Of a DNA stretch of 42,708 nt, positions 27,198 to 34,920 are shown piece by piece (position 1 is the first letter of the stretch; the number at the start of each line of letters is the position of its first letter). A program made the position numbers and the translations under genes. Location of the stretch: contig JACQFA010000051.1 in NCBI GenBank assembly GCA_016200255.1, positions 1-42,708 on the forward strand, in the 5' to 3' direction. The DNA comes from Nitrospirota bacterium (GTDB lineage: Bacteria; Nitrospirota; Nitrospiria; JACQBZ01). The notes under the pieces were generated by a model, which saw nothing but the letters and a program-made list of their open reading frames with translations, was not told the origin of the DNA and did no database searches.

Positions 27198-28580
27198 TCA
27201 CTCACTGCTCCTATATGAAGCTTCATTATTTATTTTGAGTGATACAGACTCAAAAGGTATGCCCACGATACCAAATCTTATTTTACTTGAGTAAACATTT
27301 ATAACAAGGGCGTCATGAACGTAGTGGTGCTGTATGTGATTGTACGAATCCCCATTCGCCAAGGAGGACATCACCACATATTGGCCATTTTGTAACATTG
27401 GAAACCTGAAGACAAATTCAGCCGTAATTTCTTGTCCAGCCATCACCAGACAGTGTCTACCCTGCGTAAAGGGTATAGTATTCTCACCAAAAAGCTCCTG
27501 CCCCAAGTGATCTTTCACAATAAAACCGAGAATCGGACTGGTTAATGTGCTATGCGCCTTGGCGCGCATAATCACGCGCACTCTCTCTCCGCCTTCGAAT
27601 TCGCTCGTTGATTTGTTTTCAATTTTCTCCATTGAGAAGGAGACCACTTCAGCCACGCCTGATTTAAAACCAGTTGCCACAGCCAAGTTATCGAGGACAG
27701 AAGCCTTTGATTCGTAGTCAATGACCGGCGCTTGTTCCGTAGCCTTGTCCTCCTGCGCCGTCACACTGTGCGCATCGCTATTCGATAGAGCGTTCAATTT
27801 AACCTCATCGCCATATAGCCCTTGTAGCGTATACTGTAGGTAGAAATCACAAATATCTCTGGGATTACCCTCCTTTAACGCCTGGCCTTTTTCTAGCCAG
27901 AGCACGCGATGGCATAAATTTTTTATAGAAGGAGTATCATGACTAACAAAAATGATCGTCCCATTCTTCATAAAATTCCTCAGAAACCGCATGCACTTCT
28001 GTGTAAATAGGGCATCGCCCACCGCCAGAGCCTCATCAATAACGAGGATATCAGCATCCACATGAACGATGACGGCAAAGGCGAGCCGTACAAGCATACC
28101 GCTTGAATATAACTTAATGGGCTGGTCTATAAAGTCAGCAATATCGGCGAAAGCGACAATGTCGTCGTAACGCTCATCAATTTCTTCTTTCGTCAACCCC
28201 AATATTGCCGCATTCAAATACACATTTTCGCGCCCGGTGAACTCAGGGTTGAACCCCGACCCGAGCTCCAGTAATCCAGCGACGCGGCCATTTGTTTCCA
28301 CTCTGCCGCTGCTTGGGGCCAGCGTCCCGCAGATGATCTGCAACAGAGTAGACTTGCCGGAACCGTTGCGTCCAATGATGCCGATCGTCTCTCCCTTCTT
28401 TACCTGAAAACTGATATTTTTGAGCGCCCAGAATTCGCGAAAATACTGCTTGGTTTCAAGGCCGGCCATTCGCTGAAATTTTGGAATAATAAAATGTTTT
28501 AGACGGTCGCCCGGTGTGTCATAGAGCTCATAGCGTTTGGATACGTTGTCTATCAGGATTGCAAAGTCATCAGATGACAT
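27198..28580 (-). CDS. wzt: Polysaccharide ABC transporter ATP-binding protein with C-terminal glycan-binding domain
   Basis: This is a 460-residue Wzt. The ATPase domain (about 1-245) has Walker A GRNGSGKST (about 78-86), the TGRENVYLNAAILGL region, signature YSSGMLVRLAFA, Walker B DILVIDEALAVGD and switch SHD. After a linker, residues about 300-450 form the C-terminal beta-sandwich domain. In the E. coli O9a and Klebsiella transporters this domain binds the modified non-reducing end of the finished glycan. Its presence implies that chains here carry a terminal cap. The ATG at 28580 follows AAGGGA at 8 nt and overlaps the Wzm stop by 11 nt; an upstream frame of 12 codons is unnecessary. The carbamoyltransferase starts right after its stop. 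Confidence 0.93.
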   Translation of the reverse strand: MSSDDFAILIDNVSKRYELYDTPGDRLKHFIIPKFQRMAGLETKQYFREFWALKNISFQVKKGETIGIIGRNGSGKSTLLQIICGTLAPSSGRVETNGRVAGLLELGSGFNPEFTGRENVYLNAAILGLTKEEIDERYDDIVAFADIADFIDQPIKLYSSGMLVRLAFAVIVHVDADILVIDEALAVGDALFTQKCMRFLRNFMKNGTIIFVSHDTPSIKNLCHRVLWLEKGQALKEGNPRDICDFYLQYTLQGLYGDEVKLNALSNSDAHSVTAQEDKATEQAPVIDYESKASVLDNLAVATGFKSGVAEVVSFSMEKIENKSTSEFEGGERVRVIMRAKAHSTLTSPILGFIVKDHLGQELFGENTIPFTQGRHCLVMAGQEITAEFVFRFPMLQNGQYVVMSSLANGDSYNHIQHHYVHDALVINVYSSKIRFGIVGIPFESVSLKINNEASYRSSE

Positions 28581-29400
28581 CGGCAAATCCCTTTCTGGTT
28601 TTTTGGAACCAGGCATAACCCATCCAAGCCACGAGAATCGAAATCACGCTGTATATCGCTAAACCAGTCCAATTCGGCAATTGACCAAAAATAAGGACTG
28701 AGCGAGCCTGCTCAATAATAAACGTTAATGGATTGACCATAATCCATGGTCGTAAGTCTTCAGGCAAGGCCGTAATGGGGTAGAAAACAGGGGAAAAGAA
28801 TAGCATAACCGTCATCGCAAGTCCAATGGTTTGCCCTACATCTCGGATAAACACACTCAGGGATGCAAGAACCCAAGCCAGGCCTAACGTGAGGATTACA
28901 AAGGGAAGCAACACCAGCGGTATGAAAATAGCCGTCCAGTAAAAGTAGCCATTCAAGATGATGAAGGCGATAAGCAGAACAAGCAGGCTGACTAGACTAT
29001 GGAAGAGCGCTGCTCCCATGCTGATGACTGGGAGGATTTCCAGCGGGAAGACAACTTTTTTAACATAGCTGACGTTACTCAGAATCAGGCCGGGGGCGCG
29101 GTTGAGGACCTCGGCAAACAGACTCTGCATTATCATGCCCACAAACAGCAATACGGCAAACAGGGGTTTTGTTTCGCCCCCACCGACACCCCAACGGGCT
29201 TTGAACACTACAGAGAAGACGAATGTGTACATCCCCAACATGAATATTGGGTTAAAAAAGGACCACAGCAGCCCAATGACAGAACCTTTATAGCGACCCA
29301 CCACCTCACGTTTGGTCATTTGAACAATGAGCTGACGATTGCGCCACAGGCTGCGGACCAGTGAGGTCAGGGAAACTTGGGGTGCAACGTGGGGATTCAT
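28570..29400 (-). CDS. wzm: Polysaccharide ABC transporter permease
   Basis: This is a 276-residue ABC-2 type permease with six membrane helices, the membrane half of the Wzm/Wzt exporter of O-antigen or capsule. Recognisable are LVRSLWRNRQLIVQMTKREVVGRYKGSVIGLLWSF (the N-terminal amphipathic helix and first TM), LSVFIRDVGQTIGLAMTVMLFFSPVFYPITALPEDLRPW (about 182-220) and the closing NPLTFIIEQARSVL. The ATG follows GGGATATAC. It is coupled to wzt by an 11-nt overlap, and the large glycosyltransferase gene ends 34 nt upstream. Confidence 0.93.
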   Translation of the reverse strand: MNPHVAPQVSLTSLVRSLWRNRQLIVQMTKREVVGRYKGSVIGLLWSFFNPIFMLGMYTFVFSVVFKARWGVGGGETKPLFAVLLFVGMIMQSLFAEVLNRAPGLILSNVSYVKKVVFPLEILPVISMGAALFHSLVSLLVLLIAFIILNGYFYWTAIFIPLVLLPFVILTLGLAWVLASLSVFIRDVGQTIGLAMTVMLFFSPVFYPITALPEDLRPWIMVNPLTFIIEQARSVLIFGQLPNWTGLAIYSVISILVAWMGYAWFQKTRKGFADVI

Positions 29401-29434
29401 GTATATCCCATCACAATATCTAAACCACCGGCTT

Positions 29435-31408
29435 TCACTCGGTCATCTTCTTTTTGAGTTTTCTTTTCACCGCTATGAGCCGTGCCGCCAAGCCCTGTCT
29501 GCGCAGTGCTCGTGCTTGAGCAACTACCCAGCGCCAACTCAGTAATTGTGAGACAAGCCTAAGCACGTTAGCCGCAGGCGCAACTTGTGATGGTAGAGTT
29601 GGGAGAATAGTCTCGTAACCTGTATATATGGCAAAAGCGGCCGGGAAGATATCGCTGATGACAGCATTCTCTTGTCCTTCATCCCAAGGATCGGAGGGGA
29701 ACTCATTCTCGATATCCATGATGACGGTTGAGGGGATTTCCTGACAAATCACATTTTCGCCCACTAGGATCGCCAGCGCTTTTCTATCCAGATAGGGCAA
29801 GGCTAAACCCAAATCATCAGGGAACGCCGAAACACGAAAAATAAAACGTGCATAACCATTTGGGGCGGCCGGATTAAGGCAACGGAAATCGATCCTCTCG
29901 TGGATGCCATGTATAGGCTGATTTCCACACTTCAAGATGGCAGAGGTTGCTGCGCAATTCTTGTCCGGGTTTCTTGCCAAACTTCCGGTAAGAACCTGAA
30001 GATGGTTGGAAAATAGCTTTTCGTTCGGCGCGACAAACACCACAGCATCAGTCTGTGAAGTCCGCCCCAAGACCTCGCCAATGACCTCTCCAACCCTGCG
30101 CCGGGTCTTTATCTCTCGATTGGGACCGTAACTAAAGAAATCGATCTCCAGCACGTCAATCGGCACCGACGATTTTGCAAGAGCCGCTTCGATGCCGGAT
30201 CGATTTTCACTGGCCGTAGTTTTATCTATAATCAGGACCGCCGAAAAGTGATCGTATTCCTGAGCGACCACGCTTGCGATATGCGTATTCAGAACGGTAT
30301 CCGAATATTCCAGCAGTAAGAGATATAAACGAACGTTTATTCGTACACCGCCATCAGGATTCTGATGCTTGAGCAGAGCGAGCTTCCGTTCTGAAAATCC
30401 CAGGTACAGCTCCTTTAGATTCTTATTTAAAGTGAACTTCTGCCTGAATATGCCCTGTGCTTTTGCCATCATTTCGAGGGCTTGATCGGCATTCGTTTTT
30501 GCCCAGGCAACATGCTTTAATATGTCATGGCAGATTTTATCAACGGAACATCGGGTGTCGATGTACAGCAGGGAGTCGCTGAAATGCTTTTCAGCGAACT
30601 TATTTTCGTCGCAAATGACAAGAGCTCCTGCAGCCACGCTCTCAAACAGACGGCTCGACATCAGTTCGGACTGCTTGTTATCCGGCGATGACAAAACCAG
30701 CGCAATACCGGCCTTGGCGATTTCGTCCATCATCGAGACTCCATCAAATGGAATCTCCCCGACATAACTGTCATATCCGCTCCAGACCTTCACCCCTTGG
30801 AATATTCTCGGACCGTAGATCCGGAGAGCCCCAGTTTGATCCAAACGTTTCAGCAACTCCTGATGGCGTGACTTCCCACCCCCGAGGGCCTCCCAGTTCA
30901 TCCCTGAATAAAAAAGCTTGTGGTCGCCCAATGACGGTGGATGAACAACATCGACGATGGAATGGTATAGATTGAAGAAAGGGGGCAGATGGGTTGCAAC
31001 CCTTCGCACCACACGGCCGACGTGGTCATCAGCAGCGGGAGAACTGCAGCTTATGAAATCGTCATGGCTCAGTAGATTCCGCGTGCAACGCGGATAGCCC
31101 CATACGTGATAAAACTGGACAGGATTCCACAGGGCCACAAATGAAAAAACGTCATAAAGTTTTGGGGTATCGTAATGAAGATGAATAACAAAATCGACAT
31201 CCTTTTTCGTTATAACGCTTGTAGCTTCCTCCAAGAGACGGCCATCCGCGTGAATCTCAATACACTCTAAGCCAAGAGCGGCTGCCGCGATTTTAAGGCG
31301 AGCAATGCACTCATCCTCGGCCGTCTTGATTTCCGGCCAAAGCTTTATCACAGCAAAGCGCCCAACGAGCCCCGCAGGGAAAATGAAACCCTGAACCATA
31401 CTTGCCAT
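29435..31408 (-). CDS. Two-part glycosyltransferase (CgeB-like GT-B half plus GT2-like half)
   Basis: This protein has 657 residues. The N-terminal half (to about 345) is GT-B-like. The most telling piece is SELMSSRLFESVAAGALVICDENKFAEKHF (about 247-276), the spore-maturation CgeB/Glyco_trans_1_2 pattern, following an LFYSGMNWEALGGGKSRH segment. The second half opens near residue 360 with YLLLLEYSDTVLNTHIASVVAQEYDHFSAVLIID, which mirrors the first strand and helix of family-2 transferases. I see no clear DXD, so this half may be degenerate. The C-terminus is a basic tail (KRKLKKKMTE). The ATG at 31408 has AAAGG very close upstream; the ATG three codons later is an alternative. Its place before wzm suggests a chain-building role. 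Confidence 0.7.
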   Translation of the reverse strand: MASMVQGFIFPAGLVGRFAVIKLWPEIKTAEDECIARLKIAAAALGLECIEIHADGRLLEEATSVITKKDVDFVIHLHYDTPKLYDVFSFVALWNPVQFYHVWGYPRCTRNLLSHDDFISCSSPAADDHVGRVVRRVATHLPPFFNLYHSIVDVVHPPSLGDHKLFYSGMNWEALGGGKSRHQELLKRLDQTGALRIYGPRIFQGVKVWSGYDSYVGEIPFDGVSMMDEIAKAGIALVLSSPDNKQSELMSSRLFESVAAGALVICDENKFAEKHFSDSLLYIDTRCSVDKICHDILKHVAWAKTNADQALEMMAKAQGIFRQKFTLNKNLKELYLGFSERKLALLKHQNPDGGVRINVRLYLLLLEYSDTVLNTHIASVVAQEYDHFSAVLIIDKTTASENRSGIEAALAKSSVPIDVLEIDFFSYGPNREIKTRRRVGEVIGEVLGRTSQTDAVVFVAPNEKLFSNHLQVLTGSLARNPDKNCAATSAILKCGNQPIHGIHERIDFRCLNPAAPNGYARFIFRVSAFPDDLGLALPYLDRKALAILVGENVICQEIPSTVIMDIENEFPSDPWDEGQENAVISDIFPAAFAIYTGYETILPTLPSQVAPAANVLRLVSQLLSWRWVVAQARALRRQGLAARLIAVKRKLKKKMTE

Positions 31409-31537
31409 ACACCTTTAGTTATTATTAGAAGAGATCTCAGGCCGTCGACAGCGGGCGCACCGTGTTGTCTTACTGTACGTTTTCTGTGCTCTGGTAACAC
31501 CTGGGGTCGACTGGTCCGCATTCGAAGAGGATCGGCG

Positions 31538-32533
31538 TCAGAGTCGCCCGCCAAACTCCGGTGTTTCGAGCCGCGCCAGAAAGTCGTTATAGGCTTTCTG
31601 CAATCCGGTCTTTTCATCGATCTTGGGTCGCCAGCCGAGTGTCTGGATGCGCGAACTATCAAGCAGTTTTTTCATCGTCCCATTCGGTTTGGACTTGTCG
31701 TAGACGATGCGTCCATCAAAACCAATCGCCTCGGCGATAAGGCTGGCCAATTCAGCAATGGACAGGTCATGGCCGCATCCCACGTTGAACAGATCGTCCG
31801 TCACAGGGACGGCCATCAGGCACTTCATGGCATCGGCCAAGTCGTCCACATATAATACCTCGCGCCTCGGCGTCCCGTCACCCCAGACGACCAAATCCTT
31901 TTTCCCGGCCAGCTTCGCTTCGTGCGCACGACGGAGGATGCCGGCGACGACATGGCCATGTTGAGGATGATAGTTGTCACCAGGTCCGTACAAATTGGGG
32001 GGGATGACCGATATGAAGTTACGTCCGTACTGTTTGCGATACGCCCGACACATCTCTATCCCTGCGATCTTGCCGATCGCATACGAACGGATATTATCTT
32101 CCAATGGGCCTGTCATCAACGCGTCTTCGGAGATTGGCTGAGCCGTTATTGCTGGATAGACACAGTTCGACGCCACGAAAACAAGTTTCGAAACTCCGAA
32201 ATGATACGCGGCAAATATTACATTCGACTGGATCATCAAATTGCTGTGTAGAAAATCGGCAGGATAGGAGGTATTTGCATAAATACCGCCGACCTTTGCT
32301 CCAACATGAAAAACCAGTTCGGGCCGATTCTTGTCCACCCAATCGTAAACGGCTCTTTGGTTGACCAAATCGAGTTCATCACGCGAGGGGAGCAATAAAC
32401 TGGCCCCCTCATTGCTAAAGCTGCGGACCAGAGCAGACCCGAGCATTCCACGATGGCCGGTTATCCACGTTCTTTTTCCGGCAAACGCAAATGAATCTGC
32501 TGTTGTAGAAATAGTTTTACGCATTTCACGCAT
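31538..32533 (-). CDS. fcl: GDP-L-fucose synthase
   Basis: This is a 331-residue extended SDR that epimerises and reduces GDP-4-keto-6-deoxymannose to GDP-L-fucose. Diagnostic features are WITGHRGMLGSALVRSF (NADP-binding), LDLVNQRAVYDWV, AKVGGIYANTSYPADFLHSN, the catalytic SNCVYP (Ser and Cys kept), Y-x3-K in YAIGK, and PPNLYGPGDNYHPQHGHV. The start is the ATG at 32533 behind GAGG at 7 nt, not the GTG two codons upstream. Gmd, the enzyme supplying its substrate, is encoded 1.2 kb upstream on the same strand. A 129-nt spacer separates it from the large glycosyltransferase gene. Confidence 0.93.
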   Translation of the reverse strand: MREMRKTISTTADSFAFAGKRTWITGHRGMLGSALVRSFSNEGASLLLPSRDELDLVNQRAVYDWVDKNRPELVFHVGAKVGGIYANTSYPADFLHSNLMIQSNVIFAAYHFGVSKLVFVASNCVYPAITAQPISEDALMTGPLEDNIRSYAIGKIAGIEMCRAYRKQYGRNFISVIPPNLYGPGDNYHPQHGHVVAGILRRAHEAKLAGKKDLVVWGDGTPRREVLYVDDLADAMKCLMAVPVTDDLFNVGCGHDLSIAELASLIAEAIGFDGRIVYDKSKPNGTMKKLLDSSRIQTLGWRPKIDEKTGLQKAYNDFLARLETPEFGGRL

Positions 32534-32751
32534 TAACACACCTCTTTTTTAAATCTACGTCGACATAACTGAGCACCGCCGCCGTTCGCATTTGAAGTTA
32601 TTATGATCGATGTCAGTTAACAGCAAATTTCAGTCTAGATAGAGGAAAAAATAAAACGGCGATAACGTCACGCGCTGATCAGCATGTCCTTTATTCTTGA
32701 GCCTCGATCAAAGCATCCGATACTATCTATCCATGACAATCGGTTCGGAAA

Positions 32752-33744
32752 TCAACCGGGGGTTATTTCTCTCCAGTAACTCAGGAGATCCCGCAGCGTC
32801 TGCCGAATAGGAATTTCCGGCTTCCAGCCCATTTCCTTTTCCAGTTTAGAGGCATTGCAGAGCATGACCTGGATATCATTCGGACGGATACGAATCTGCT
32901 GTTCTTGCAGTTTGATCTCTTTGACCGTGCTTTCACCGATCAGCATGGCCATAAGATCCCCAATCCGCCACGCTCTGTTACTACCGACATTATACGCCTC
33001 GCCGCCCTTGGACTTTTCAAGAATAACCCGGTAAGCCCTTATGACATCGCGAACATCGGTAAAGTCCCGTCGTGTTTCAAGGTTTCCCACATGAAGAACC
33101 GGTTTACGAAGACCTTTCTCAATCTCGACGATCTGCTTTGCAAAACTCGAGCACACGAATTGCTCCGATTGTCGGGGCCCGATATGATTAAAGGACCGCA
33201 CACGAATCACATTCATCTGATACGCGGTTGCGTACTGGTACGCCAGCAAATCGGCACAGGCTTTCGTCACGCCGTAGGGACTGGTCGGTTTGAGGGGGTA
33301 GTCCTCGTTAACCGGCAGCGCCGCTTCCGGCACATGGCCGTACACTTCACCCGAACCCACGATCAAAATTTTGGCATTCAGATGGGTTGATCGAGCGGCT
33401 TCGAGTAAATTAAGCGTTCCGAGAACATTTATATCGTATACAATTTTTGGGTCGGACTCCGCATCGGGAACAAAGGACGAGCCGGCCAGATGATAGATGT
33501 AATCCGGTTTAACCTCATTTAAGACTTTTTCAACAACCTTTGAATCCCTGATATCCCCGTACAAAATCGAGAACGGTGATTCGATCCGCGAAAGATTCGA
33601 CAGATCGCGCGTTAAGGCCATCCCGGAGATTTGATATCCCTCGGCCGCCAACAGATCCGTGAGGTGACTGCCGACAAATCCATTGATACCGGTGATCAGG
33701 ACCTTGGGTCTATCGTTTGGCAATCTGTCTTTTAACTTTCTCAA
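32752..33744 (-). CDS. rmd: GDP-6-deoxy-D-mannose reductase
   Basis: This is a 330-residue extended SDR that reduces GDP-4-keto-6-deoxy-D-mannose to GDP-D-rhamnose. Motifs: [16 protein letters not shown] (about 17-32), [21 protein letters not shown]-x3-K in [27 protein letters not shown] and the closing [14 protein letters not shown]. The last three are characteristic of Rmd rather than other SDRs. The gene starts at a TTG (33744) inside the end of gmd: GAGG lies 6 nt upstream, and no in-frame ATG is available before the Rossmann motif. The 35-nt overlap with gmd implies coupled translation of the two enzymes of one pathway. Confidence 0.88.
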   Translation of the reverse strand: MRKLKDRLPNDRPKVLITGINGFVGSHLTDLLAAEGYQISGMALTRDLSNLSRIESPFSILYGDIRDSKVVEKVLNEVKPDYIYHLAGSSFVPDAESDPKIVYDINVLGTLNLLEAARSTHLNAKILIVGSGEVYGHVPEAALPVNEDYPLKPTSPYGVTKACADLLAYQYATAYQMNVIRVRSFNHIGPRQSEQFVCSSFAKQIVEIEKGLRKPVLHVGNLETRRDFTDVRDVIRAYRVILEKSKGGEAYNVGSNRAWRIGDLMAMLIGESTVKEIKLQEQQIRIRPNDIQVMLCNASKLEKEMGWKPEIPIRQTLRDLLSYWREITPG

Positions 33745-34684
33745 GATCGGCCTCGACCATCATTCGGATCAATTCCTCGAACGAGACCTTCGGCTTCCAT
33801 CCCAATTGGGTCCGTGCCTTGGTCGCGTCGCCCAACAGGTGGTCCACCTCCGCCGGTCTCAAAAATGCCTTATCGACCACGACAAAGTTTTTATAGTCCA
33901 GTCCCACGTGTGCAAATGCCAGGTTCACCAGCTCTCTAACGGAATGCTTGATGCCGGTGGCGATGACGTAATCGTCCGCCTTCTCTTGCTGAAGCATCCG
34001 CCAGATCGCCTCGACATAATCCCCCGCGTATCCCCAATCCCGTTCGGCGTCCAGATTGCCCAGACGCATCTCTTTATCAAGACCCAACTTGATCCGGGCC
34101 ACGCCGTAACTGACTTTCCGCGTAATAAACTCCAACCCGCGGCGAGGCGATTCATGATTGAACAGAATCCCGCTGCTGGCAAATAGATTGTAACTCTCCC
34201 GGTAATTGATCGTCAGGAAATGGCCGTAGACCTTGGAAACACCGTAGGGACTTCGTGGATGAAAGGGCGTTTTCTCATTTTGAGGAAGCTCCCGGACCTT
34301 GCCGAACATCTCGCTGCTCGAGGCCTGGTAAAACTTGATTCCACGATCCACCAACCGAATCGCCTCCAGTACGCGACAGACACCGAGCGCCGTGAACTCG
34401 GCCGTCAGGAGCGGCTGCTCCCAGGAGGTCGGCACAAAGGACTGGGCCGCTAAATTGTAAATCTCTTCCGGCCGCGTCTCCTGAATCAGGTTGATGATCG
34501 AGAGCTGGTCCAAAAGGTCCGCCTGCCGAAGTTCGATTCGGTCGCGAAGATGCTCGATTCGCTCAAAATTCTCCGTGCTGGAGCGCCGAACCATTCCATA
34601 AACACGATAGCCCTTGGACAACAGAAGTTCGGCCAGATAAGAGCCGTCCTGTCCGGTAATCCCTGTAATCAGCGCCTTTTTCAT
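33710..34684 (-). CDS. gmd: GDP-mannose 4,6-dehydratase
   Basis: This is a 324-residue extended SDR that converts GDP-D-mannose to GDP-4-keto-6-deoxy-D-mannose, the common precursor of GDP-D-rhamnose and GDP-L-fucose. It contains [21 protein letters not shown] (about 6-26), [30 protein letters not shown], the catalytic ASSSEMFG, Y-x3-K in [23 protein letters not shown] and the [20 protein letters not shown] motif. Length is at the short end of the normal range. A good promoter lies about 55 nt upstream; the ATG itself lacks a strong ribosome-binding site. It heads the minus-strand polysaccharide run. Confidence 0.95.
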   Translation of the reverse strand: MKKALITGITGQDGSYLAELLLSKGYRVYGMVRRSSTENFERIEHLRDRIELRQADLLDQLSIINLIQETRPEEIYNLAAQSFVPTSWEQPLLTAEFTALGVCRVLEAIRLVDRGIKFYQASSSEMFGKVRELPQNEKTPFHPRSPYGVSKVYGHFLTINYRESYNLFASSGILFNHESPRRGLEFITRKVSYGVARIKLGLDKEMRLGNLDAERDWGYAGDYVEAIWRMLQQEKADDYVIATGIKHSVRELVNLAFAHVGLDYKNFVVVDKAFLRPAEVDHLLGDATKARTQLGWKPKVSFEELIRMMVEADLEKVKRQIAKR

Positions 34685-34743
34685 ATCGTTGTGAATTCAA
34701 CTCCGGACAAAAACACCAAGCTTCCTCAAACCTATGGGAGGAA

Positions 34744-34772
34744 ATGATACCAGCTTTAGCTTCGGATTTCAA
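34744..34772 (-). promoter_or_regulatory. Probable gmd promoter
   Basis: On the minus strand TTGAAA (34772-34767; 5 of 6), a 17-nt spacer and TATCAT (34749-34744; 5 of 6) precede gmd. Transcription would start near 34737, giving a leader of about 53 nt. This is likely the main promoter of the gmd-rmd end of the glycan locus. Confidence 0.6.
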
Positions 34773-34852
34773 TGAGTTTCATTTAAAATTATTATTGGCT
34801 GAATAAGGGGACCACTGGCGTCTCAAAGGTTTCATCGATCAAGCCTCATAAA

Positions 34853-34887
34853 AAAGCCAGGGGGGGATTGCTCCCCCCCCTGGCTTT
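34853..34887 (-). terminator. Rho-independent terminator of the lipoprotein gene
   Basis: A 14-bp stem (AAAGCCAGGGGGGG paired with its complement, loop of 7 nt) lies 33 nt past the lipoprotein stop. Read on the minus strand it ends in GGC followed by six T residues. It isolates the lipoprotein gene from gmd. The other strand lacks a U-run of similar quality. Confidence 0.88.
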
Positions 34888-34920
34888 CGATCTCTTCCTA
34901 CACCCGTTGGGGCGTAAGAG

